From: a virus
DNA length: 64,000 bases
Direction: 5' to 3' (one strand)
Virus record (IMG/VR): IMGVR_UViG_3300025030_000041
Location: 64,001 to 128,000 of that record
Each line of letters starts with the position of its first letter. Position 1 is the stretch's first letter. Below, one piece after another: positions 14,225-23,099 of this stretch. The notes below the pieces were generated by a model, which saw only the letters and a program-made list of their open reading frames with translations, was not told the DNA's origin and searched no databases. A program made the translations under genes and the position numbers.

Positions 14225-14965
14225 ATGCTTACACAAGATAATATTAAATCAGTATTACTTTTTGATTTAGAAACATGTGGTCAATCTAAGGAGTTATTTG
14301 GATTACCTCCTCTTTTACAAGATATATTTATACGTAGAACTTGGCAAAAAATTAAAGAAGAGTATAAAGATGAAAACGAAGGGTATTTAAAAAATGCCGG
14401 CTTATATGCTGAATATGGTAAAATAATATGTGCGTCGTTTGCCATGATTAAGTTTGATGAAAATATTAGTAGTATTAGTCTAATTAATATAGCAGATGAA
14501 AATGAAAAGATTCTTTTAGAAAAAGTGAGTAAATTATTAAATGACTTTTCATCTATTTTTAAAAATGGTAAATTATGTGGGTATAATATTAAAAATTTTG
14601 ATATACCATTTTTATCAAAACGATTTTTAATTAATAGATTAGATTTACCAAATTTATTAGATAACTATAACAAAAAGCCATGGGAAATATCATGTTATGA
14701 TTTATTTGAAATGTGGTCATTTGGCCAAAAAAAATTAATACCATTTGAATTAGTATTAGCGTCACTAAATATTGATACCCCTAAAGATGATATTCATGGC
14801 CATGAAGTCCATGAAACATATTATTCATCAGACAATAAAATAAATTCTCTTAATAAAATATCAAAGTATTGTGGAAAAGATGTTATAGCATCTTGCCAAT
14901 TATTATTACGTTTAAATAATATCGATGTAGTTAATAAAGATAATATTATTAGTAAAACAATTTAG
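14225..14965 (+). CDS. DnaQ-like / PolB-type 3'-5' exonuclease
   Basis: 246 aa. Exo I: LLFDLETCG (Asp15, Glu17). Exo II: LCGYNIKNFDIPFL (about 118-131). Exo III: YCGKDVIAS (about 218-226), giving the DEDD metal set with a Tyr (DEDDy). This fits the stand-alone exonucleases related to the polymerase B proofreading domain. It could provide proofreading to the split polymerase, whose own exonuclease part is not in this window; that pairing is inference. Confidence 0.75.
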   Translation: MLTQDNIKSVLLFDLETCGQSKELFGLPPLLQDIFIRRTWQKIKEEYKDENEGYLKNAGLYAEYGKIICASFAMIKFDENISSISLINIADENEKILLEKVSKLLNDFSSIFKNGKLCGYNIKNFDIPFLSKRFLINRLDLPNLLDNYNKKPWEISCYDLFEMWSFGQKKLIPFELVLASLNIDTPKDDIHGHEVHETYYSSDNKINSLNKISKYCGKDVIASCQLLLRLNNIDVVNKDNIISKTI

Positions 14966-15002
14966 TAGTGTATATGTTATTTAATTTAAATACTTTTTAA
15001 TC

Positions 15003-15596
15003 ATGGAAACAATTATAAGAAAATGCAAAAAGCATGGAGAAACTGAATTTTATTTTTATAGCTCTAAAGTTTTTATATGTAAAGAATGTGCAAAAGCTAG
15101 AAGAAGAGAAAAATATAAAAAATCTCCTAAATATGATAAAGACTATTTTAAAAAATGGAAAGAAAAAAATAAAGATAAATTATATAGTTTACATAAAAAA
15201 TGGGTAGCTAAAAAAAGATTAAAAAAGAATTTAGTGTTTGAACAATTTTATCTTAATCATAACGACTATTTTAAATCTATTAAACACATTTTCGATTTAT
15301 CTTTATCTAAAGCCCAAATAAAAACAATATTTAAATGTAAAGATTTATTGCTAAAGCTAACTAATGACGACATTTTTAACATGATAGCTGAACATAAACT
15401 AAAAAAATTAAAGCCATATATATTATGGAGTCAATCTCGTATGGCAAAATTTAGATTTAGAAAAGAGATTTCTAAATTTGGCGAATATAAAAACTGTAAT
15501 AAAACATTAAAATCGGCAATTAAAAAAATGGCAGTTGATGATACTATAAAAAAACTTAAAGATAAGGCCATTGAATTTAATACTAAAAAAATATAA
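15003..15596 (+). CDS. Basic zinc-finger protein, HNH-like N-terminus without the HNH core
   Basis: 197 aa, very Lys-rich. CKKHGETEFYFYSSKVFICKEC forms a CxxH...CxxC knuckle as at the start of many phage HNH nucleases, then KARRREKYKKSPKYDK. No His-Asn-His follows, so it is more likely a nucleic-acid-binding protein or a decayed HNH nuclease. Confidence 0.45.
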   Translation: METIIRKCKKHGETEFYFYSSKVFICKECAKARRREKYKKSPKYDKDYFKKWKEKNKDKLYSLHKKWVAKKRLKKNLVFEQFYLNHNDYFKSIKHIFDLSLSKAQIKTIFKCKDLLLKLTNDDIFNMIAEHKLKKLKPYILWSQSRMAKFRFRKEISKFGEYKNCNKTLKSAIKKMAVDDTIKKLKDKAIEFNTKKI

Positions 15597-15701
15597 TTTT
15601 AAATTAATAAAAGATAAAAATAAAGTATTGTGGAATTTATGATATATGATTGTCTGCAATATTGTTAATACTAAATTAATAAGTTATAAAAATAAAATAA
15701 C

Positions 15702-15908
15702 GTGAGGCTTGAATTAAATTTAAGTAATGAGGAAAAAGAAAAAATATTAGAATGGAAAAAGTCTCTTCCAAATAATAACCGTGTGTTTATTTATGCATTT
15801 ATTGAAAATGGTAAATACTCAGATCGCCATTATAAACTTCACAAATTTGTAATAAAAAGTGATGACGCTTTTATATTAGAAGTTGCAGATAATGTTGAAA
15901 TGTTATAG
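15702..15908 (+). CDS. Hypothetical protein (GTG start)
   Basis: 68 aa, GTG start, acidic and soluble with no family recognised. It precedes the YopX gene by 13 nt in the same direction. Confidence 0.45.
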   Translation: MRLELNLSNEEKEKILEWKKSLPNNNRVFIYAFIENGKYSDRHYKLHKFVIKSDDAFILEVADNVEML

Positions 15909-15921
15909 CTAAATTAAAAAA

Positions 15922-16296
15922 ATGAGAACAATAAAGTACAGAGCAAAAGATATGTCAAATGAGTGGGTTTATGGTAATTTTATCCATTCTAAAAGATTTA
16001 AAGGATGCTCAAACGAATTTAGAATACACAATCCAGAAACTGGATTAGAAAGCGATATTTTAATTGATACACTTTGCCAATTAGTTGCAATTAGAAATGG
16101 TATTGAGTTTTACGAGCATGACATTGTAGAAGACTTTTTATCTATTCGTTGGAATGACGATATCGCTTCATTTGAATTTTATTGTACTCATTCAGGAGAA
16201 AGCTGCAATGGAGACACTAACTGGTATGAGAACGATGACATATTAAATAGAGTTATTGGCAATATTTTTGATAATCCTGAAATAGTAGAAGGCTAA
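15922..16296 (+). CDS. YopX-family protein
   Basis: 124 aa. It follows the YopX layout: MRTIKYRAKDMSNEWVYGNF at the start, then DTLCQLVAIRNGIEFYEHDIV (the QfTGlkDknGkeIYEGDIV block), and RVIGNIFDNPEI at the end. YopX proteins are common in phages and mobile elements of Gram-positives and Bacteroidota; their function is unknown. Confidence 0.75.
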   Translation: MRTIKYRAKDMSNEWVYGNFIHSKRFKGCSNEFRIHNPETGLESDILIDTLCQLVAIRNGIEFYEHDIVEDFLSIRWNDDIASFEFYCTHSGESCNGDTNWYENDDILNRVIGNIFDNPEIVEG

Positions 16297-16380
16297 CTTA
16301 AATAGAATTAGGATAATTGCACATTAATAAAAATATTTTTATTTTTGAATAAATAATAAAATAAAACATTTTTAAAAACA

Positions 16381-16716
16381 ATGGAACAAAAATTATTATA
16401 TACATTAGTTGGAGTAAGTATATTTTTTTGTATGATGAGTGGGTGTTTTTCGTGTAGAACTTATACTAAAATTAATAATAATAACGAAACTACTATTAAA
16501 ATTCAAGATAGTTTAATAAATATTATTATAGATTTAAAAAAGTCGACTTATACTAAAAAACAATTAGACTTATTGTTTGAAAAACAGTCATATTATATGG
16601 AAAAAACTACACTATTTAATATGAATCAAATAGTTCTTACTAAAAATAGGCCAGACCAAAAGATTAACGAAATTGATCAAAGGATTAACGAAATTAATAA
16701 AAAAATTAATGAATAA
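16381..16716 (+). CDS. Membrane-anchored coiled-coil protein
   Basis: 111 aa. Residues 5-23 form one hydrophobic segment ending in SGCFSC, which could be a lipobox. The C-terminus has heptad-like NEIDQRINEINKKINE. It abuts the next membrane-protein gene. TATTTTTG lies upstream in the gap, a possible early-type promoter. Confidence 0.5.
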   Translation: MEQKLLYTLVGVSIFFCMMSGCFSCRTYTKINNNNETTIKIQDSLINIIIDLKKSTYTKKQLDLLFEKQSYYMEKTTLFNMNQIVLTKNRPDQKINEIDQRINEINKKINE

Positions 16717-17340
16717 ATGATAAAACATTTTTCTAGTAAAAATATTCTTTTTATTTTCTTTGCTGTACCCTTCATCTCTAGTATTCTTTCAACTATACAT
16801 TTAATATCATTCGCTGGGTTAGCTAATCCTTTCTTTCTATCTGTATTACTCGCTACTACGTTTGAACTAGGGTCTCTTGTGTCATTTATAGTTGGTAGCG
16901 GCAAAACTCTATTGAAAAAAATTAAAAAGAGTTATGTTATCTTAATGTTCTTAATTCTTTTTATTTTACAAGCCTTTGGTAATGTTTATGCGTCATATGA
17001 TTATATACGCCATAAATTAATGGAAGACCCAACTTGGCTAGATACATTCATGGATATGATGCTAGGTGCATTAGATTTACAAATGAGTAAGTTTATTGTA
17101 TCAATATTAATAGGATTGCCTATACCATTAATATCATTAATTTTATTGAAATCTGGAGTAGACTATATATCCGAAGAAGAGGATGACATATTACCTAAAC
17201 AGGAAAAAATAATAGAACCAGTTATAGTAGTAAAAACTGAAGATACTATACTACCTAATTTTGAAATAAATAAACCAGAAGAAACTATACAAACAATAGA
17301 TGGAAAAAATAATACTATAGGCGAACCCTATATGCAATAA
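16717..17340 (+). CDS. Polytopic membrane protein
   Basis: 207 aa with about four hydrophobic segments (roughly 9-27, 38-62, 73-90, 123-146) and a long acidic, disordered cytoplasmic tail. Possible host-envelope modifier or holin-like protein; the tail and size do not match a known holin. Zero-gap with its upstream neighbour. Confidence 0.5.
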   Translation: MIKHFSSKNILFIFFAVPFISSILSTIHLISFAGLANPFFLSVLLATTFELGSLVSFIVGSGKTLLKKIKKSYVILMFLILFILQAFGNVYASYDYIRHKLMEDPTWLDTFMDMMLGALDLQMSKFIVSILIGLPIPLISLILLKSGVDYISEEEDDILPKQEKIIEPVIVVKTEDTILPNFEINKPEETIQTIDGKNNTIGEPYMQ

Positions 17341-17341
17341 T

Positions 17342-17845
17342 ATGGCTCAGATAACTAGAATTTGTGCAGATAGTCAAGATACAATTAAAAAACTAATTAT
17401 TCAAAATAATAATTTTGATATTATTTTAAAAGATAAGGTGCTTTTTAGTTTTTTAATGGCTGGATTTGTATATCCAGTTGATTCTTATGAATATATTTCA
17501 GATACCCTTACATATAACCAATCTATAAATCTTTTTGATAATACCAATTTAACTAAACAAGTCAAAGGCATAATTATTAAAGTAAATTATCCTTTACAAG
17601 ATAATAAGCAATATATACCACTTGAAAAACAATACTTGCAAATGGATATATATGATGATAATTTACCCAGTAGTCCGTCTATGTATGTAAGACAAAAAAT
17701 ACATAATTTATATGTTAACTTAATGCCACCAACTACTGATACAATACTATTAAATATAGGCCTAATTAATAGTATCACATTAACTAATATACACCAAGAA
17801 AATTATAATATAGAAGTATCTATATTATTGATAAAACAAAAATAG
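17342..17845 (+). CDS. Hypothetical protein, possibly virion-associated
   Basis: 167 aa, beta-rich, no signal or membrane segment, family not recognised. It starts 1 nt after the membrane protein and is the last plus-strand gene before the convergent late region. Confidence 0.4.
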   Translation: MAQITRICADSQDTIKKLIIQNNNFDIILKDKVLFSFLMAGFVYPVDSYEYISDTLTYNQSINLFDNTNLTKQVKGIIIKVNYPLQDNKQYIPLEKQYLQMDIYDDNLPSSPSMYVRQKIHNLYVNLMPPTTDTILLNIGLINSITLTNIHQENYNIEVSILLIKQK

Positions 17846-17861
17846 GTGTTATATTTAAATG

Positions 17862-19613
17862 CTATCTTTTCCAAACAAAAATATAGTTACCACTATTATA
17901 ACATTCTTTATAATCCAATCCATGCATTATCTCAAACTCCGTTTTATCAATACTATAATTACTTAATTTATGCTTAACGTAAACTTGTCTATTATACCTC
18001 TTATAATTTTTAGTATAAAAATACCCAGGTCTAGACTCTCCTAAATAATCAAACCCCATATTAATATAAACATTTTCGTCAAATCTAAACGCCCAATCTC
18101 TATTAGAATACGTTAAAACCAAATTAATTTCACTATACTTATTAATAAAATAAGAAAATAACCTATTAGCTGCCCCAATAACATTAGTATTCAACTTATT
18201 ACAAAACCTATACAACTCTAAATCATATTTTTCCTTGTTTTTATTCCCATACCTAATCTTTCCAAATGTCATCAAACTAACTAACTCCTCTCCATAATAC
18301 AAACCTATATTATATTTACTCATACACTTGCCCTGCAAATGATTATCTTCTAAAAATTTATTAGACTCTTTAAACGATACTTCTCGTATCACACACTTCC
18401 TAGAATATATCCTATTAGGAGTTTTATTTAAAAGGTTAAGTATACGTGATTTAATAATATTTTTTCTATATAACCAATCATCTTCCCATATATGAACTAG
18501 ATGGACCTTTTGTTTTATACAATTAACGGTTTTATTTAAATGATAATTTTTATTTTTTAGTATTACATTATTATGTGCATAAAAACTATTATATTCAAAT
18601 GCTAAGTTTAATTCAGGTATATAAATATCTAATTCCTTTGGTGAAATAACAGTTCTATTATTTTGAATAACATTAAAGTCAGTATTATTTTTAATAAATT
18701 CATAAATTTCAGTTTGACAAATACTTGAGCTTAATGGATTACAATTTAAGCATGGAGTTTCTATTTTATATTTTTCTACTCTTTGCTGTAAAAGATTATT
18801 ATTAATAATATATTCAGTATTACATTTATCACATAGTATAGTTATATCTCTATCATAATCTACATTAATAATATTTAAGTTTGGATATTGCGCTAGTATT
18901 CGTTTTCTAGTTTTTTCTAGTTTTTTCTTTTTAATTTCTTCTCTATTTATCTTAAGAGATTCTATTCCAGCTAATCTAACTTCAGGAACTTGAAATGGAT
19001 GAAAATATTTTCCATTAGTTTTTTCTATAAATGTCTTTCTCTTTTTTTCTTTTAGTTTAATACTACTATCAGTTCCTTTTCCATAATTTTTTGAAAAAGT
19101 ATTTGATGCTTTTTCTTTAACCCAACTAATTTGTTTAATATTGTCTACACCATACTTATCTCTAATTGTATCTTTTCTTTTTAAATACGCAGTATTTCCT
19201 TTCGCTAATGGGTTATCCTCTCCTTTTAAATGCTTATGATTTCCAGAAATATGATTCTTAATATACTTTTCTTTCTTTTTAAGTTTAACGTCTAAATCAT
19301 TATTAATACATTTCATACTACAATATACTGAATATCCTAATGACAACCCTCTAAATTTAGGGAAATTAATCTTACAACACTTACATATAGGTACACAGTT
19401 CAATTCATAAATATAATGATAAATCTGTTGTGTAAATGATAGATCTATCAAATCATTTAATTTACTATTCTCTTCTATTAAATTAAATAAATCAGGATTA
19501 TTATTATTTAACTTTTTTCTGACACACTTCCACCCTGATTTATTATCAGTCATAAAATATTCTAATACTTCAGTTTTCATTTTTCCATTCAAATTTATAA
19601 TTTCCACAATCAT
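17862..19613 (-). CDS. Homing-endonuclease-like protein, copy 1
   Basis: 583 aa (ATG at 19580, MKTEVLEYF, is an alternative start). The N-terminal half has short repeats of the KYGVDNIKQISW type seen in phage homing nucleases (NUMOD / DUF7487-like). A Zn knuckle follows. The C-terminal half has ELDIYIPELNLAFEYN, a PD-(D/E)xK-like core, then HIWEDDW and NRIYSRKC as in Vsr/EDxHD-type homing enzymes such as I-Bth0305I. Paralogue of the adjacent gene, with 44-nt overlap. It lies downstream of the capsid gene, a frequent homing target zone. Confidence 0.65.
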   Translation of the reverse strand: MIVEIINLNGKMKTEVLEYFMTDNKSGWKCVRKKLNNNNPDLFNLIEENSKLNDLIDLSFTQQIYHYIYELNCVPICKCCKINFPKFRGLSLGYSVYCSMKCINNDLDVKLKKKEKYIKNHISGNHKHLKGEDNPLAKGNTAYLKRKDTIRDKYGVDNIKQISWVKEKASNTFSKNYGKGTDSSIKLKEKKRKTFIEKTNGKYFHPFQVPEVRLAGIESLKINREEIKKKKLEKTRKRILAQYPNLNIINVDYDRDITILCDKCNTEYIINNNLLQQRVEKYKIETPCLNCNPLSSSICQTEIYEFIKNNTDFNVIQNNRTVISPKELDIYIPELNLAFEYNSFYAHNNVILKNKNYHLNKTVNCIKQKVHLVHIWEDDWLYRKNIIKSRILNLLNKTPNRIYSRKCVIREVSFKESNKFLEDNHLQGKCMSKYNIGLYYGEELVSLMTFGKIRYGNKNKEKYDLELYRFCNKLNTNVIGAANRLFSYFINKYSEINLVLTYSNRDWAFRFDENVYINMGFDYLGESRPGYFYTKNYKRYNRQVYVKHKLSNYSIDKTEFEIMHGLDYKECYNSGNYIFVWKR

Positions 19614-21324
19614 ACACTCTATAAATATTCCGGCTTAGCATTATCTCATGCCCTGTCATATTCTTATCGTATCCTTCTCTTACTAATACATCCTTCCTAA
19701 AATTAAACCTATGCCTCCTTACTCCATCTATAACATACCAATAATTAGGTCCACTTGTACTAGCATACCTAAATCCTAACTTAATATATAAATTATCATC
19801 CTTATAATTTGTCCAACCCTGGTCGGCATAACTTATAATTTTATATGGATTATATGTTTCTATAAAATATTTAAATAGTTTAGAGGCCGCTCCTACTACA
19901 CTAGTATTTAACTTATTGCAAAACCTCAATAACTCATACTCGTCAATCTTATTTTTACTGCCTAATGACTTCCTCAATTTACCAAATGTCATCAAACTTA
20001 CTAACTCCTCCCTGTTATACAAACCTATATTGTATTTACTTACGCACTTTCCCTGCAAATGATTATCTTCTAAAAACTGATTAGACTCTTTAAACGACAC
20101 TTCTCTAACCCCGCACTTCCTAGAATATATCCGATTAGGAGTCTTATTTAAAAGGTTAAGAATTCGTGATTTAATAATATCTTGCTTAAATACCCAGTTA
20201 TCCTCAAATATGTGAATTAAGGTTATACCAGTTTTATTACACTCAAACGTTTTATTTAAATGATAATTATTGCCTTTAAATAACTCATTATGCCAATATA
20301 CTCCATTAAATTCAAATGCTAATTTATAATCAGGTAAATATGCATCTAATTCATTATATTTAAAATTTTTTAAAACTTTTTTATTCTCATATACATATTC
20401 ATTAGACTTAACATTATCTTTTATAAAATTTAATAACTCTTTTTCAGCAATAGAACATTTTTTAAAAATAGGAGGATTACCCTTGCGACATGGGGAAGTT
20501 TTAAATTTAATACATCTATTAAATGGTCCAACTAAAATATCAAAAATTGAATTACAACTATTACAACTTACAGTATAGGATTTCATATTATACTCTATGA
20601 TGATATTAATATTTAAAAAATCGTTAGATATTTTCTTTTTTATATTTAAAGCGTTTAAACTTTTAGTTTTACCACTCCTTTTACCTATATCTTTAAATTG
20701 TGATACATTTTTTACATTATATTTTTTTAAATTAGTTTGTTTAGTTTTTTCTTTAATAATACTACTAGCTAATCCTACTCCATTATATAATCTCATGTGC
20801 GTATCAAGAGCTTTCTGTTTTATTTCATTAGACTGTAAAGGAGATTCTACACCATATAAATTGAGCGTCGTATTCTTATATGTTTCTCTTACTTTAGGAT
20901 TAGACCAATTATGATAATACCCAGTTTTTTCAAAACACTTCTGCTTAAATTTATTTTTAGCATCATTATTTTTTAAAAAATGGTCTTCACCATATTTTTT
21001 TTTACACGTATTTTTAAAAGAATCATTCTTAGATTTTATCTTACATTCTTTATTTCCACATGTTTTATGATAATACCCTGTAAATAATAATGGATTATTA
21101 CAATAATTGCACCTTTTAATTTCTTTTATATCATATATTAAACTATGTATTCTTTGAGTTATTGAAGCGCTTATTAAATCTAAATAGGAAGTCTCAATAA
21201 CTATAATTTTATTAAAACTCTCACGATTCTTTGCTAAAAGAACTAATGAACTATACCTTATATTAGATGACTCCTTTATATGTTTAATTTCATTAAACAA
21301 AAATTCTCTATTGTATACTTTCAT
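19570..21324 (-). CDS. Homing-endonuclease-like protein, copy 2
   Basis: 584 aa, same architecture as copy 1. YGVESPLQSNEIKQKALDTH-type repeats lie at about residues 150-215, a CNSC knuckle near 253, then the nuclease core ELDAYLPDYKLAFEFNGVYW, HIFEDNW and NRIYSRKCGVREVSFKESNQ. The C-terminal 200 residues are much more alike between the copies than the N-terminal parts, suggesting duplication with divergence of the DNA-recognition half. Confidence 0.65.
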   Translation of the reverse strand: MKVYNREFLFNEIKHIKESSNIRYSSLVLLAKNRESFNKIIVIETSYLDLISASITQRIHSLIYDIKEIKRCNYCNNPLLFTGYYHKTCGNKECKIKSKNDSFKNTCKKKYGEDHFLKNNDAKNKFKQKCFEKTGYYHNWSNPKVRETYKNTTLNLYGVESPLQSNEIKQKALDTHMRLYNGVGLASSIIKEKTKQTNLKKYNVKNVSQFKDIGKRSGKTKSLNALNIKKKISNDFLNINIIIEYNMKSYTVSCNSCNSIFDILVGPFNRCIKFKTSPCRKGNPPIFKKCSIAEKELLNFIKDNVKSNEYVYENKKVLKNFKYNELDAYLPDYKLAFEFNGVYWHNELFKGNNYHLNKTFECNKTGITLIHIFEDNWVFKQDIIKSRILNLLNKTPNRIYSRKCGVREVSFKESNQFLEDNHLQGKCVSKYNIGLYNREELVSLMTFGKLRKSLGSKNKIDEYELLRFCNKLNTSVVGAASKLFKYFIETYNPYKIISYADQGWTNYKDDNLYIKLGFRYASTSGPNYWYVIDGVRRHRFNFRKDVLVREGYDKNMTGHEIMLSRNIYRVYDCGNYKFEWKNEN

Positions 21325-21397
21325 ATTAATCTTTATTTTATAGTATTCCTATTACTTATATTATTTATTTAGCAAAATGTTTTAGTCTATATAAAAT

Positions 21398-21429
21398 AAA
21401 AATGGCCCCTATTTCTAGGAGCCATTTTA
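21398..21429 (-). terminator. Rho-independent terminator after the capsid gene
   Basis: AAAATGGCCCCTA pairs with TAGGAGCCATTTT around a 4-nt loop (one G-T/C mismatch). It lies 20 nt past the capsid gene stop and ends in a T-run on the minus strand. It separates the late genes from the homing nucleases. Confidence 0.8.
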
Positions 21430-21448
21430 GAACTAATCTAATTTAGAA

Positions 21449-23068
21449 TTAGATAAGATTTCCGCCATCTACTACTTTAAATACAAAGTACTGATTTTGA
21501 GGATGGAATCCTGCATCAGTGATTGCATATCTACTCTTTATAGCAAGTTTTGGCCCAAATGTAGATTCGCTAATGGTCTGAAGAGATTCTGCCATAATGT
21601 ATGGAAGGAATTTCAATCCAGGTTCATCATCTTTTCCTTTTCTACCAACTAGAACTCTTTGGTCATTCCAGTTGAGGTTAGGGTCAACGTAGATAGAGAG
21701 GCCATAAACTTTTCCCATTGGGTAGAGTTGTCCAGCTCCTTTTGGCATGTCCATAGGAGCAGAGTTGAATGAATAACCTTGGTTATCCATCATAGCAGCT
21801 GCTATACGGCCATTTGTTACTACGTATTCACCGGCTCCGAAGCGACCTCTGTGGTAGATCAATTGAGATACTTGCATAACTCTTGAGATTAATCTTCTTT
21901 GGAAAGTTGATTGATTTTCAAAAGTTGAAGTAATTGCAGTAAGATCTAGAATTTTAAGGTCTGAACCTTCTGCTTTAACTAATTGATTTGCATGAGTTGT
22001 TCCAAGTTTGAAAAGTTCAGCAACAATTTTCTTAGAAATTGATTGAGAAATTTCGTTAACCCCAACATTTTCAAGCATAGAGATTACATCATAATTCCAT
22101 ACTCGGTTAAGGTCTTGGATTTGTTCAACTGTAGCAGAGATAGATACTTGGTCTCCTTTAGCTTCTATCCATTTAGTGAACATTTTAAGGTTCATTTGAC
22201 GGAAAGTTGAGTTTTCTGCAGTTTCACGGGTCATTCCACCAACTGTGTATGTAGACATATCAGAAGGTAAGAAGTTTCCATTCCAGTCTTGGTCATCATT
22301 ATCACCAGCTCCAGAGAAACCAGAAATATGATTTTCAAGAGCAGAAACTAAAGATGCAGCGTGGGTAGAACCCAAGTTGAAACTATAGGTATTAATTCCT
22401 ACAGTAAGATTCATCTCATTAGCAGATGTAACAACATCTGCAATTGAAAGAGCATCATCAACAGAAACTACTCTGAAGATAATAGCGCCATCAATACGAG
22501 ATTTACCAACAACTTTAAAAGTTGCTAGAACTGTAGCAGGAGATCCATCAGCTGTAACTGTAATAGTTTGACCAGCAGAAAGATCACCGAAAGTAGCAGC
22601 AGGTGAACCTGTTAATGTAGTATCAACGTCGATGTTAGATACTTTAATTAGGAAAGGTTCATTTACACTGTCTAATTTACCACCAGCATAAACATAGTCT
22701 AAGTAAGGAAGGAATCCTACTGGAGAATCCATTGGAATTACCGGAACTAGGTCGAATGCGATAGTTTTAGCTGCAACTTGCATAGCAACAGGAAGAAGTG
22801 TTGGAAATTTATCACCTGATCCTAAAGCTGTACGTGTTGGTGCTAAGGGTGCTCCCATACCATTAATTGAATTAGGGGTTTGGAAGTTTAAGCCTGGAGT
22901 TGATTCAAATAGAGCGCCAGAATTGTCAAACATAGCATGATAATGACAATATTCAGCAATCCATTGCTTTTTATATGTGTCAGTAATACCCTGTTTGTCA
23001 ATCATATGACTCCATGTCTCATTAATCTCTTGGCTGTTTAATTTGCGAAATACTCTTGAATTTGACAT
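21449..23068 (-). CDS. Major capsid protein (T4 gp23-like)
   Basis: 539 aa. FPTLLPVAMQVAAKTIAFDL and PMDSPVGFLPYLDYVYAGG match the conserved N-terminal stretch of T4-type capsid proteins; IYVDPNLNWNDQRVLVGRKG and the SRYAI... tail also fit. The early INE near residue 15 (NSQEINET) resembles a gp21-type cleavage motif, as in T4 gp23 maturation. Composition is less AT-rich than the rest, as usual for highly expressed genes. It follows the prohead protease gene by about 30 nt. Confidence 0.88.
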   Translation of the reverse strand: MSNSRVFRKLNSQEINETWSHMIDKQGITDTYKKQWIAEYCHYHAMFDNSGALFESTPGLNFQTPNSINGMGAPLAPTRTALGSGDKFPTLLPVAMQVAAKTIAFDLVPVIPMDSPVGFLPYLDYVYAGGKLDSVNEPFLIKVSNIDVDTTLTGSPAATFGDLSAGQTITVTADGSPATVLATFKVVGKSRIDGAIIFRVVSVDDALSIADVVTSANEMNLTVGINTYSFNLGSTHAASLVSALENHISGFSGAGDNDDQDWNGNFLPSDMSTYTVGGMTRETAENSTFRQMNLKMFTKWIEAKGDQVSISATVEQIQDLNRVWNYDVISMLENVGVNEISQSISKKIVAELFKLGTTHANQLVKAEGSDLKILDLTAITSTFENQSTFQRRLISRVMQVSQLIYHRGRFGAGEYVVTNGRIAAAMMDNQGYSFNSAPMDMPKGAGQLYPMGKVYGLSIYVDPNLNWNDQRVLVGRKGKDDEPGLKFLPYIMAESLQTISESTFGPKLAIKSRYAITDAGFHPQNQYFVFKVVDGGNLI

Positions 23069-23099
23069 TGTTTAATTAATTTGTTTTTTTTGGAGTTTT

